From JBGSYJ01 sp041748075 (GTDB lineage: Bacteria; Acidobacteriota; Thermoanaerobaculia; Gp7-AA8): a stretch of DNA of 64,000 nt. The stretch spans positions 65,816-129,815 of the forward strand of contig JBGTDX010000162.1 of assembly GCA_041748075.1 (NCBI GenBank), read 5' to 3'. Positions 44,133 to 52,261 of the stretch are shown here, in pieces (positions within the stretch are counted from its first letter, which is position 1; each line of letters opens with the position of its first letter). The notes under the pieces are model-generated. The model worked only from the letters and a program-made list of their open reading frames with translations, was not told the origin of the DNA and searched no databases. A program made the translations under genes and the position numbers.

Positions 44133-44585
44133 ATGGACACGCTGCTTCTTAGCCGGCTGTTGCTTGGCGTACTGATCTTCATCGCCAGCTCCCTGGGAGG
44201 ATTGGCGGTGGTGGGCGTAATCGTGGTGAAGTTGCCCGCCGACTACTTCAGCCCCTCGCGCAAACGCGAGTTCCTCACGGGAAGGCATCCATCTCTTCGG
44301 GTATCGGGCCTGATCCTCAAGAACCTCGCCGGGATCGTCGTTGTCGCGGTCGGGATCGTCCTGTCCACGCCGGGAGTCCCGGGACCGGGAATCCTGACCA
44401 TCCTGATCGGAATCATGCTGCTCGACTTCCCCGGGAAGCTCCGGCTGGAGCGATGGATGGTCTGCAGGCCGAAAATACACCAATCGATCAACCGTCTCAG
44501 GGCAAGGTATGGCAAGCCGCCGCTCGTTCTCGATTCGGATGAGAGCCTCGGGAGTTCCTCGGACAACTGCGATCATTCTCCGTAG
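44133..44585 (+). CDS. PGPGW-type small membrane protein
   Basis: 150 residues from ATG 44133. Two to three hydrophobic segments occur: LLLGVLIFIASSLGGLAVVG, and the pair around VVAVGIVLSTPGVPGPGILT and ILIGIMLLDFPGK. PGVPGPGI matches the PGPGW family of putative membrane proteins of unknown role. LPADYF between the helices recurs in relatives. The tail is polar. It is probably co-transcribed with the UPF0060 gene. Confidence 0.7.
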   Translation: MDTLLLSRLLLGVLIFIASSLGGLAVVGVIVVKLPADYFSPSRKREFLTGRHPSLRVSGLILKNLAGIVVVAVGIVLSTPGVPGPGILTILIGIMLLDFPGKLRLERWMVCRPKIHQSINRLRARYGKPPLVLDSDESLGSSSDNCDHSP

Positions 44586-44612
44586 CTCCTGCAATCTCCT
44601 GCCTGGAATTTG

Positions 44613-44640
44613 TTGACATATATGAGTACATGGTTATATT
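44613..44640 (+). promoter_or_regulatory. Strong sigma70-type promoter with AT-rich dyad
   Basis: A perfect -35 TTGACA (44613-44618) and TATATT (44635-44640) are spaced by 16 bases, 31 bases before the DUF2892 start. The spacer and flanks (ATATGAG...TTATAT) form an imperfect AT-rich dyad. That is where ArsR/SmtB-type repressors usually bind, and a broken arsR remnant lies downstream. Confidence 0.6.
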
Positions 44641-44670
44641 CGCGCAATATGTAACCGTAAGGAGACTCGT

Positions 44671-44898
44671 ATGGACCTCGACAGATACGTCCGATTGATC
44701 GCCGGCTTCTTCATTCTGCTCTCGCTCGCCCTTGGCTGGTTCGTGAACCCTCTGTTCTATCTCTTCACCGCCTTCGTCGGTCTCAACCTCTTCCAGTCGG
44801 CCTTCACCAACTGGTGTCCCGTAACGGCCGTTCTCAGAATGGCGGGCGTCCGAGAGACCGGTTGCCCCGCGCCAGGAGAGCGCCAGGTGAGGACATGA
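44671..44898 (+). CDS. DUF2892/YgaP-like inner-membrane protein
   Basis: 75 residues. MDLDRYVRLIAGFFILLSLALGW and NPLFYLFTAFVGLNLFQSAF then TNWCPVTAVLRMAG match the DUF2892 two-helix domain found at the C-terminus of YgaP rhodaneses, here standing alone. Such genes usually sit in ArsR-controlled sulfide or metal-stress operons. The start follows GTAAGGAGA and the strong promoter above. It reads into a broken TolC gene downstream. Confidence 0.85.
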   Translation: MDLDRYVRLIAGFFILLSLALGWFVNPLFYLFTAFVGLNLFQSAFTNWCPVTAVLRMAGVRETGCPAPGERQVRT

Positions 44899-45162
44899 CT
44901 CCTCGCTTTCCTGGCGGTCGGATTGACCGCCGGAGGGGCTTCCGGCGCTCCCCCGCAAGATCATCCGCCTCTTCGACTCCGGGACGCGGTCAGCGCTGCC
45001 GAGCGCAATCCCGCGATGGCGGGAACGCGCGCTCGTCGGGACCTCGCCGAGGCGCAACTGCGTGAGTCCCGCTCGAGATGGTTGCCGCGCGTCGATGCAA
45101 CGGAGACCTTCATACGAAGCGACAACCCGGTGTTCGTCTTCGGATCCCTTCTCGAGCAGGGG
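44899..45162 (+). pseudogene. TolC-family outer-membrane efflux protein, N-terminal fragment
   Basis: In the frame of the DUF2892 gene, directly after its TGA, the DNA reads as a signal-like LLAFLAVGLTAGGASGA, then PPLRLRDAVSAAERNPAMAG, TRARRDLAEAQLRESRSRWL and DNPVFVFGSLLEQG, the start of a TolC/CusC-type protein. No proper start remains in this frame: ATG 44895 overlaps the stop but is out of frame. At 45162 the homology stops within LEQGR(F) and continues as an ArsR C-terminus in another frame. So the gene has lost its start and its whole C-terminal three quarters. Confidence 0.75.
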
Positions 45163-45163
45163 C

Positions 45164-45361
45164 GCTCAGCCGAACGTGAGCAAGCATGTGAAGATTCTGC
45201 TGGAAGCGGGCCTGATTGCCCGGCGTCAGGAAGGCAACACGGTGTACTGCTCGATCGGCGACGACAGCGTTTTCGAGCTGTGTGATGTCGTCTGCTCGAG
45301 CATTCGCGACCGCCTCACCGCGCAGTCAGCCGTCCTCGAACGCCCGCGGACTCGGCGGTAG
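45164..45361 (+). pseudogene. ArsR-family repressor, C-terminal fragment
   Basis: Beginning at the deletion junction, the frame reads AQPNVSKHVKILLEAGLIAR, RQEGNTVYCSIGDDSVFELC, DVVCSSIRDRL. This is the recognition helix, wing and C-terminal helix of an ArsR/SmtB winged-helix repressor, with Cys pairs that could bind metal. The N-terminal half is missing, replaced by the TolC fragment. It cannot be a working repressor unless a fusion product is made, and the two fragments are in different frames. Confidence 0.75.
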
Positions 45362-45668
45362 GACATTTCAGCCGATTGCGGCGATGGCCTTCTCGAGTCT
45401 TTCCCGGGCATCGCGCGCGACCTCGGCGATGACTGGATTGTCACCGATGATCGTCAGCATCGCCGATTCCCTTCCGGCAGGTGCAGGAGCATTTCGCGAT
45501 CTGCGCGATCGCCGTATGTGAGATCCGTCACGCAGGCGTGTGCGTTTCGACATCCGAGGCCGGCCCTCGAGTCCTTCAAAGTGTCATTCGTAGCTGCCCG
45601 CCGCGTTTCGGAGTGCGGCGGAAGCGGCGTAGAGACGCACTTGAAGCGCAAGACATTCTGGAGAAATC
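45362..45668. other. Degenerate 307-bp stretch, possible frameshifted remnant
   Basis: The minus strand contains two adjacent frames with protein-like character, GCRNAHACVTDLTYGDRADR (about 45555-45475) and SAMLTIIGDNPVIAEVARDA then RERLEKAIAAIG (45465-45368). They would join with one frameshift. I do not recognise the family. Together with the TolC/ArsR scar this looks like decaying sequence. Confidence 0.35.
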
Positions 45669-46229
45669 ATGTCGAAATACAGATCACCGCTCATCCTGAT
45701 CCTCTCGATCTTCATGGCGTTCTGCCTGTTCGCTTTCATTGCCCTGTTCCTCGACCGCGGAGCTACGGCCAGGCCACTCGAGGGTGCTGCAAAGACGATC
45801 CAGGAAGCTTCTGCGGTAAAAGCGCCGAGGCCGGCGGTTTCGGTACTCCAGGGGGCCCTCGAGTTCCATGACGTCGAGAAGCAATCGCGCGAGTTCATGG
45901 GGTACTACCACAGCATTGCCCTCACGCCGGAGCAGGAAGCGATCAAGGCCGAAGTGCTCGAAGCGATGCCGGCGGCATGTTGCAGTAGAGCGAGCGCGTA
46001 CACGTGTTGCTGTCCCTGCAATCTGTCCAAAACGCTCTGGGGTCTGTCGAACTTCGTGATCGCCGAGAAAGGAGTGAATGCAGTCCAGTTGAAAGAGGTC
46101 GTCGACTCATGGCTCGCCTTCACCAACGGCAACGGTTACAGCGGCGACGCCTGTTACCGCGGCGGTTGTGAACGCGGATTTCAGCACGACGGCTGCGGCG
46201 GGATGCACGAGTCGAATCTCAGCGTCTGA
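45669..46229 (+). CDS. Membrane-anchored Cys-rich protein of unknown function
   Basis: 186 residues behind GGAG. An N-terminal anchor (LILILSIFMAFCLFAFIALFL) precedes an exported domain with nine Cys: ACCSRASAYTCCCPCNLSKT, then GYSGDACYRGGCERGFQHDGCGGM. The CCCPCN and CYRGGC...HDGC arrangement recalls PCYCGC-type metal-binding domains. A role in binding soft metals (Cu, Ag, Hg, As) at the outer face of the membrane is an inference from cysteines and from the metal genes nearby. The middle (TPEQEAIKAEVLEAM) is helical. Confidence 0.65.
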   Translation: MSKYRSPLILILSIFMAFCLFAFIALFLDRGATARPLEGAAKTIQEASAVKAPRPAVSVLQGALEFHDVEKQSREFMGYYHSIALTPEQEAIKAEVLEAMPAACCSRASAYTCCCPCNLSKTLWGLSNFVIAEKGVNAVQLKEVVDSWLAFTNGNGYSGDACYRGGCERGFQHDGCGGMHESNLSV

Positions 46230-46299
46230 CAGAGACGTTCCGTTAGATGGCGAATAAGTCACTTGGAAAGACGCGTCTGAACATCCCATGCCTCGAGCA

Positions 46300-47679
46300 T
46301 CACGGCGGCGCGCCCGCCAGCGGCGTCAGCCCTCCATTCAAGTGCCTTGCAATCTGCAGACTTCCGTCCTGCGTCACATTGTTCACGGTCACGCCGTACA
46401 CGATCGCCTCACCGCGCCTCACGTGGACGTGAATGCTTCCGTTCTGAGGCAGAGGCACGCCGGTGAACGCTGCGCCATCCACCTGCTCGAACCATGTCGA
46501 CGGGAAGTGGCGCTCGATTCTCCCGACACGCTCGCCTGTCGAATCGAATGTCGTGACGAGCACCGTCGCTCCCTTGAACAGCGTGCGAATGCCGATGTTC
46601 ATTCGAAAGCCTTCGAGGTCTGCGGGAGTCGTCAGCACTCCGATTGCTCCTATGCCGAGCAGGCCGTCGCTGTGAAAGCCCCCAGCAAATTGAACCATGC
46701 TCTGGGCGAGACCGAACCGTCCCGGCGTTGCGCTGCTGGTTGCATCGATCCGCACGGTGGTGGCCGGAGGCGCTGCCCTGGGAATCGGAGTCGGAGTCGT
46801 GAGTGGTTTCGGCCCCGGAGCCTGAATCTCGCTGCTCGCCCCCGAGCCGCTCGCTCTCAGATCCGCGACGATGTCGATCGATCCGATTCCGCTTGCGCCG
46901 ATCGCTGCAACGATATCGGGAAAATGACGCGTTTCCCCACGACCGAGTGAAAATGCGATCGAGGGGTCATCGAAGCTTCCGATTCTTCCAGCAGGATGAA
47001 AGACGAGTCGCCCGTTCACGTTCTCAGCGGGGAAGGGGTTGTGAATCTGCACCGACGTGGTGAACGAAGACCCGAATGCGCCAGGCCCTGAAATTGCGAC
47101 CGGGATGATTCCCATCAACTGTTCGTGCGCCGTCCCCCAACCTTGCAGCATCAACCGCCCGTACGTGCGCTCGGCGAGTCCGAGCGAGACTCTGCCCGTC
47201 ACTTCAAAGGGAAAGATCTCGGACCCGGTAAGTCCGTACAGGGGATAGGGCTCGAGCTGGACCGCCGGGCTCCCGCATGGTCTGAGCTGCGTGAGTCCGA
47301 TCACATCGCTCTGCCGGATTTCTACCGGCGGATTCAGCTGGATTGTCCCGAACCTGCCTGTCCGGGGACCGTCGAACGGGCCCCGCTTTTCAAACACGAC
47401 TAGCTCATCTCCGAGGTTGCGAAGAAAGATGATGTTTACAACCGACGTGCAGCCGGGTTCCGCCCAGCCGAATGTCAGGAGGTAGATCGACCCCGAAGCG
47501 TTCGCTGCGCGTGCGACATCCAGGTAAGTGCGAGGGCCACTGAACGGAGGGCTTGTGAAGTTTGCGAGATCCTCGCGATAGGGGGTACCGACGTAAAAAT
47601 TCTGGCCGAAAGCATCGAGGGAGAAGGAAACGAGAAGAATTATCAGTGCCAGCCGCATGGTGCGCATCACCACCTCCAT
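46300..47679 (-). CDS. Secreted protein of unknown function
   Basis: 459 residues with a signal peptide (MRLALIILLVSFSLDAFGQ; a start at the second Met is possible). The mature protein is rich in Gly, Pro and beta-forming residues. It has a Pro/Thr linker (PGPKPLTTPTPIPRAAPPAT, about 289-308) dividing two beta-rich halves. Its two lone Cys (EPGCTSV, LRPCGSP) could form a disulfide. I recognise no catalytic motif or family. It is a single gene flanked by gaps, probably a cell-surface or extracellular protein. Confidence 0.65.
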   Translation of the reverse strand: MEVVMRTMRLALIILLVSFSLDAFGQNFYVGTPYREDLANFTSPPFSGPRTYLDVARAANASGSIYLLTFGWAEPGCTSVVNIIFLRNLGDELVVFEKRGPFDGPRTGRFGTIQLNPPVEIRQSDVIGLTQLRPCGSPAVQLEPYPLYGLTGSEIFPFEVTGRVSLGLAERTYGRLMLQGWGTAHEQLMGIIPVAISGPGAFGSSFTTSVQIHNPFPAENVNGRLVFHPAGRIGSFDDPSIAFSLGRGETRHFPDIVAAIGASGIGSIDIVADLRASGSGASSEIQAPGPKPLTTPTPIPRAAPPATTVRIDATSSATPGRFGLAQSMVQFAGGFHSDGLLGIGAIGVLTTPADLEGFRMNIGIRTLFKGATVLVTTFDSTGERVGRIERHFPSTWFEQVDGAAFTGVPLPQNGSIHVHVRRGEAIVYGVTVNNVTQDGSLQIARHLNGGLTPLAGAPP

Positions 47680-48091
47680 CGCGCCGCCTCTCGCGGGGCA
47701 CAGCCCGATTATAGATGCATGGTTCGGGAGGCTGACGGGCCAATCCTGATTCGGAGCGCGAAATGACTGAAGAGTCGTATGCGCAAGAAGATCCTTTGCT
47801 TCTCAGGATGACACTGCTCCGCGTATGTGCGCAGCAGACGCGATCGCACGCCTTCGCGCGCTCTCGCATAGACTGCGAAACGAAGCGCGAAGCGTTCGAA
47901 CACGTCTGCCGCTAAAGTTGACGCCATTGGGGCAGAGCCCGGGACCAGAACTGTCTGGCGCGCCTGCGCGCGCCGAGAATTCCAGCGATTCACGCTTACA
48001 CCCCTGCCGAAAGTCATGCCCGCCCGCGCCCCCATCCGGCACGTGTGCGCGATCCTCTTGCAGCCTATCTTCACTGCAGGAGGAAGTACCC
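47680..48091. other. 412-bp gap with a degenerate repeat fragment
   Basis: A worn copy of the GGATC...CAGGATGACAC repeat arm lies at about 47785-47812. The rest has no supported gene. The ABC transporter frame is open here but lacks protein character before 48092. AGGAGGA at 48078-48084 is the ribosome-binding site of that gene. Confidence 0.5.
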
Positions 48092-48808
48092 ATGGAACCA
48101 TCCATCGTTCGACTCAGCGGCGTCACCAAAGCCTACCGACTCGGGACGGTCCCGGTGCCTGCGATCCGCGGCGTCGATCTCGAGATCGCCCCCGGGGAGT
48201 TCGCCGCGATCGCCGGCCCTTCGGGCAGCGGCAAGACGACGCTCCTCAACATCATCGGCTGCATCGATGCAGCGGATTCGGGATCGGTCGAGGTTGCGGG
48301 GCAACAGGTGAGCGGCCGTCCGCTCCACAAACTTGCGAAAACGCGACTCCATTCACTCGGCTACATCTTCCAGACGTTCAACCTTCTCCCGGTGCTGAGC
48401 GCGTTCGAGAACATCGAATACCCGCTGCTCCTCGCAGGCGTTGCGCGAACGGAGCGCAGGCGCCGGGTGGCCGAGTGGCTCGAGCGCGTCGATCTCTCGT
48501 CGCAGGCAGCACATCGACCCGATCAGATGTCGGGCGGCCAGCGGCAGCGCGTCGCCATCGCCCGGGCGATGGTCGGCGCGCCGAAGCTCGTTCTTGCCGA
48601 CGAGCCCACAGCCAATCTCGATTCGGAAACGGCCTCCCGCATCCTCGACCTTCTCGAGAAGCTCAACGACACGACCGGCTGCACGTTTCTCTTCTCCACA
48701 CACGACACGGCGCTGATGGCGCGTGCCCGCCGCCAGATCCGGATACGCGACGGCCGCATCGTCGCCGATGAAATTGAATCCAGCTACTTCGAAAGAGAGG
48801 CGGTCTGA
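48092..48808 (+). CDS. LolD/MacB-type ABC transporter ATP-binding protein
   Basis: 238 residues from ATG 48092 behind AGGAGG. Walker A is GPSGSGKTTLLN, the Q-loop FQTFNLLPVLSAFENIEYPL, the signature MSGGQRQRVAIARAM, Walker B KLVLADEPTANLD and the H-loop FSTHD. The LPVLSAFENIEYPL segment is typical of the LolD/MacB family, which powers lipoprotein release or export rather than solute import. It pairs with the FtsX-fold permease two bases downstream. Confidence 0.93.
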   Translation: MEPSIVRLSGVTKAYRLGTVPVPAIRGVDLEIAPGEFAAIAGPSGSGKTTLLNIIGCIDAADSGSVEVAGQQVSGRPLHKLAKTRLHSLGYIFQTFNLLPVLSAFENIEYPLLLAGVARTERRRRVAEWLERVDLSSQAAHRPDQMSGGQRQRVAIARAMVGAPKLVLADEPTANLDSETASRILDLLEKLNDTTGCTFLFSTHDTALMARARRQIRIRDGRIVADEIESSYFEREAV

Positions 48809-48809
48809 C

Positions 48810-50024
48810 ATGCTCCTCCGCATCGCACTTCGCAACGTTCTCCGCAATCGCCGCCGCTCCGCCATGACGCTGCTCGTCATCGTCTTCGGCGCCGTTGCCC
48901 TCATCCTCTTCGGCGGCTACAAAGCCATCACCTTTCACAATCTTCGCGAGAGCACGATCCGCGGCCGGCTGGGACATCTCCAGGTGTATGCCGCCGGCTA
49001 TGCGGCCGCCGAATCGGCAAAGCCGCTCGAGTACGCAATCGATGATGCGAAGACGATCCGTGACGAGATCGAGCGTCACCCGCACGTGAAGATGACCGCC
49101 GCACAGATCGGCCTCATGGGCCTCATCAGCAACGGCGAAAAGTCGGAAACGTTCATCGCCACCGGTGTCGAACCGGAAAAAGAAAAGGAGATGCGAAGTC
49201 TCCGCGTCACGGAGGGAACTCAACTCCCGCCGGCCGAGCCCGATGCCGTACTCCTCGGCAAGGGACTCGCCGCCTCGATGAACGCGAAACCGGGCGATTA
49301 CCTCACGCTCATGACGACGACCACAACCGGTTCGCTGAACGCGATCGACGTCCGGGTTGCCGGAATCTTCACCAGCGGCGTGAAGGAGTTCGACGACCGC
49401 GCAGTGCGAATCCCTATTGCCGGAGCGCAGCAGCTCATGCAGACGTTGCGTGTCGAGAAGATTCTCGTCTTCGTCGACGAGACCGATCGCACCGGCGACG
49501 TTCGTAGCGATCTTGCCGAAGCGTTCACCGCGAATGGCTGGAAGCTGGAGATGAAGAACTGGTCGGAGCTCGCGCCCTTCTATCACCAGGTTGTCGCCCT
49601 CTACAACGGGATCTTCGGCTTTCTCGGCTTCGTCGTCTTCGCGATCGTGATCTTCAGCGTCGCGAACACGGTCTTCATGTCCATCTTCGAGCGCACGCGC
49701 GAGATCGGAACCGTCATGGCGATCGGATCGAGCCGCTTCCGCGTCTGGCGCATGTTTTTCCTGGAGGGGCTCGTCATCGGAGGCCTGGGAGGAGTTGCCG
49801 GTCTCGTCGCCGGCGCGCTGCTCGCGGGAGCGATCAATCGGGGCAACGTCATGCTTCCCCCACCACCCGGCTACACTGCGGGCTATCGGCTGGAGATCCT
49901 GCTCGAGCCTTCCGTGCTGATGACTGCGTTCCTGATTGCAGTCGTCACCGCGACGCTCTCCTCGATCATCCCCGCCATCAAAGCCTCGCGCATGAAGATC
50001 GTCGACGCGCTGGGTCACATCTGA
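48810..50024 (+). CDS. FtsX/LolE-type ABC permease
   Basis: 404 residues from ATG 48810. One N-terminal helix (SAMTLLVIVFGAVALILFGG), a large periplasmic MacB-type domain (about 45-270), then the three-helix FtsX domain (GFLGFVVFAIVIFSVANTVF, FERTREIGTVMAIGSS, and the last helix before IPAIKASRMKIVDALGHI). The topology is that of LolC/LolE and MacB. With the LolA-like and porin-like genes downstream, it may move a lipoprotein or lipid towards the outer membrane. Confidence 0.9.
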   Translation: MLLRIALRNVLRNRRRSAMTLLVIVFGAVALILFGGYKAITFHNLRESTIRGRLGHLQVYAAGYAAAESAKPLEYAIDDAKTIRDEIERHPHVKMTAAQIGLMGLISNGEKSETFIATGVEPEKEKEMRSLRVTEGTQLPPAEPDAVLLGKGLAASMNAKPGDYLTLMTTTTTGSLNAIDVRVAGIFTSGVKEFDDRAVRIPIAGAQQLMQTLRVEKILVFVDETDRTGDVRSDLAEAFTANGWKLEMKNWSELAPFYHQVVALYNGIFGFLGFVVFAIVIFSVANTVFMSIFERTREIGTVMAIGSSRFRVWRMFFLEGLVIGGLGGVAGLVAGALLAGAINRGNVMLPPPPGYTAGYRLEILLEPSVLMTAFLIAVVTATLSSIIPAIKASRMKIVDALGHI

Positions 50025-50055
50025 ATCCAATGGTCAAAGGGTAGGCGAAGCAGGT

Positions 50056-50140
50056 GTCATCCTGAGCGAAGCGAAGGATCCCCTCGGGACTCGCACGTCA
50101 TGCAAGCAATCAGGGGATCCTTCGCTTCGCTCAGGATGAC
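50056..50140. repeat. Perfect 29-bp inverted repeat of the GTCATCCTGAGC family
   Basis: The arms 50056-50084 and 50112-50140 are exact reverse complements, with a 27-base loop. The element lies between the permease and the LolA-like gene. The hairpin could attenuate or stabilise a shared transcript. Confidence 0.92.
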
Positions 50141-50173
50141 AAGCGTTCGCTCGCCTTCAAAAGGAGCTTCACA

Positions 50174-50878
50174 ATGAGACTGTTCGTTCTGGTACTCGCA
50201 TTGTTCACCTTGCCTCTAAATGCCGAGGATGCCTCGGCGATCCTGACGAAAGTGGATCAGTATCGAAGTCCTCTCGAGAGCTTCGTCATGGATGTCCAGC
50301 TGACGAGCCACCGCGGGTCCACCTCGGAGACTTCGCGTTTTCGCGTCTACGGGAAAGGGAACGACCGCAGCCTCGTCGAGTTCACCGCGCCCGGCTCCGA
50401 GAAAGGCAAACAGCTGCTGATGCTTCGCGACGCGATGTGGATCTATCTGCCGAATGCGAGCAGGCCGGTTCGCATCTCACCACTTCAGCGGCTGATGGGG
50501 CAGGCCTCGAACGGCGATGTGGCGCGGACGAGTTTCAAGGTCGACTACACGGTGAGCGGTCTGACGCAGGAGGAATCGCACCGTGTACTCGACCTCGTTG
50601 CAAAGGATCCCTCGGTCTCCTATGCGAAGATCCGTCTGTGGGTGGATCGCGCGACGTACGAGCCGCGGCGCGCGGACTTTTACGTTGCGTCGGGGAAGCT
50701 CGTCAAGCGCGCGCGGTACACCGGATTCGACGTCATGGCCGGCCGTCGCATGGTCACACGCGTCGAGATTGAAGATCTGTTGCGCAAGGGTGAGAAGACC
50801 GTCATGACGTACTCGGCGCTCACCGCGCGCGACAACCCGGACAAGATGTTCTCCCGCGATTCACTGGGACGATGGTGA
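50174..50878 (+). CDS. LolA-like outer-membrane lipoprotein-sorting protein
   Basis: 234 residues with a short signal (LFVLVLALFTLPLNA). The fold is the LolA-like open beta-barrel of the outer-membrane lipoprotein-sorting family (PF17131 type): SFVMDVQLTSHRGSTSETSR, KQLLMLRDAMWIYLPNASRP, and ISPLQRLMGQASNGDVART. It probably carries a lipophilic molecule through the periplasm. It follows the ABC transporter and overlaps the porin-like gene by seven bases. Confidence 0.85.
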   Translation: MRLFVLVLALFTLPLNAEDASAILTKVDQYRSPLESFVMDVQLTSHRGSTSETSRFRVYGKGNDRSLVEFTAPGSEKGKQLLMLRDAMWIYLPNASRPVRISPLQRLMGQASNGDVARTSFKVDYTVSGLTQEESHRVLDLVAKDPSVSYAKIRLWVDRATYEPRRADFYVASGKLVKRARYTGFDVMAGRRMVTRVEIEDLLRKGEKTVMTYSALTARDNPDKMFSRDSLGRW

Positions 50879-51954
50879 GACTTCTTCTCGGCGCACTCTT
50901 CGCGATGCTCGCATGTGCGGCATCCGCTGCGGAGTTTCGTTTCAACGGCTCGCTCTCCTCGGAAGTGCGCTCGACGCCTCTCGACAACGGGTCGCCCCTC
51001 AATCCAGGCAACGTCGCGGACCTCGAAGAGGAGAGCGCGGCGGGCGACATCAACCTGTTCGCCGGTGCAACTTCCGACTCACGCCGGTGGCAGTTTCACT
51101 TCAAAGGGAGGGGAGAGGCGTCGACGACGGACGACGACGGCTTCGAGCTCGGCGAAGCATGGCTCCGGGTGAACGTCACGCCGTGGCTCGACGTCACAGC
51201 CGGGCGTGTCATCGAAAAGTGGGGCACCGGATACGCCTGGAACCCTGTCGCATTCATCAGTCCGGAAAAGAACCCCGCCGATCCCTCGGATCGGAGATCG
51301 GCATACAAAGGCCGCGAGATGATTCGCGCCGACGTCTTCGTGCGCGACTCCACCCTGTCGCTCTACGCACTGGAAGAAGGAGTATTTGCTGCGCGCGGGT
51401 ACCGGCTCGTCGGCGGCACCGACGTCGCCCTGCACCTGCGCGTTCAGGACGGCCACACCGACCCCGGCATCAGCCTCGCGCGCGTCTTCGGCGACGCACT
51501 CGAGCTACATGCCGAGGTCGCGCGGGATCGCGCGGTCGTCGGGGGACACTACACATTTGCACGCGGTACGAACGTGATGCTGGAGCTCTACAGAAACGGG
51601 GAAGGCCCTCGCGATGCCGACTGGAATGCATTCCGCCAGGGCGTCGCGTCCGCCTCTGACGGCCCGTCCCTCGGTCGAGTCGCCGCAACCTACGCGCCCC
51701 TCGCGATGGGACGGGAGTACGCATTCGTACGGCTGAGTCATCCCTTCACGCGCTCCTCTATAGATGTAGAGGCGCTCGCAATCGCCAACCTCCACGACGG
51801 CTCCATCATGGCGCGGTTCATGGTGTCGCGAACATTCGCGCAGCGTTTCTCGATCTACCTGCTCGACACCGAGTTCACCGGCCGCCAGGGCTCCGAGCTG
51901 TCCTACATGCCCATCGAACGCTCCACCGTCATCGGCGCGCGAATCTGGTTCTAA
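50872..51954 (+). CDS. Outer-membrane beta-barrel (porin-like) protein
   Basis: 360 residues with a signal peptide (LLLGALFAMLACAASAAEF). The mature chain alternates polar and hydrophobic residues as in beta-strands (WQFHFKGRGEASTTDDDG, AWLRVNVTPWLDVTAGRVIE) and ends in ARIWF, the terminal-Phe signal for outer-membrane assembly. KWGTGYAWNPVAFI near residue 117 is a conserved-looking loop. It is translationally coupled to the LolA-like gene. It may be the outer-membrane partner of the ABC/LolA export route; the family is not certain. Confidence 0.75.
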   Translation: MVRLLLGALFAMLACAASAAEFRFNGSLSSEVRSTPLDNGSPLNPGNVADLEEESAAGDINLFAGATSDSRRWQFHFKGRGEASTTDDDGFELGEAWLRVNVTPWLDVTAGRVIEKWGTGYAWNPVAFISPEKNPADPSDRRSAYKGREMIRADVFVRDSTLSLYALEEGVFAARGYRLVGGTDVALHLRVQDGHTDPGISLARVFGDALELHAEVARDRAVVGGHYTFARGTNVMLELYRNGEGPRDADWNAFRQGVASASDGPSLGRVAATYAPLAMGREYAFVRLSHPFTRSSIDVEALAIANLHDGSIMARFMVSRTFAQRFSIYLLDTEFTGRQGSELSYMPIERSTVIGARIWF

Positions 51955-51981
51955 TGCATGATCGCGAGGACAAACGCCGTC

Positions 51982-52182
51982 GTGCTCTCCCTCTCCCCGC
52001 GAAGTCGGGGAGAGGGTGGCGCGCGGAATTCGCGGAGACGTTGCGAACTTGCGAGATCGTCGCGCGCCGGGAGAGGGGCGTTGCGAGCTTGCAACGACTT
52101 AAACCAATCGGCTGCATTCAAATTGCCTGCACGGCCCCTCTCCCCTTGCCCCTCTCCCCGTTCACACGGGGAGAGGGGAATG
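51982..52182. repeat. GC-rich hairpin repeats (CCTCTCCCC / GGGGAGAGG)
   Basis: The gap 51955-52261 holds CCCTCTCCCCGCG...GGGGAGAGGG at 51990-52015, a GTTGCGA...CTTGCAACG small stem near 52078-52097, and CCCCTCTCCCCTTG with CCCCTCTCCCCG...CGGGGAGAGGGG at 52134-52180. No gene is supported. It lies just upstream of the sensor kinase. Confidence 0.75.
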
Positions 52183-52261
52183 CGGCCCCTCGTCGTGCTC
52201 CGATGTCTCCTCATTCAAACACCCGGGCTGAGACCCTCCCCACACTACAATTGACCCTCCC

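Noticed and set aside
48663..50030. 455-codon open frame antisense to the ABC permease
   Set aside because: Its composition is a mirror of the permease codon bias (Asp/Arg/His-rich), with no domain or ribosome-binding site, while the permease on the plus strand has clear FtsX motifs.
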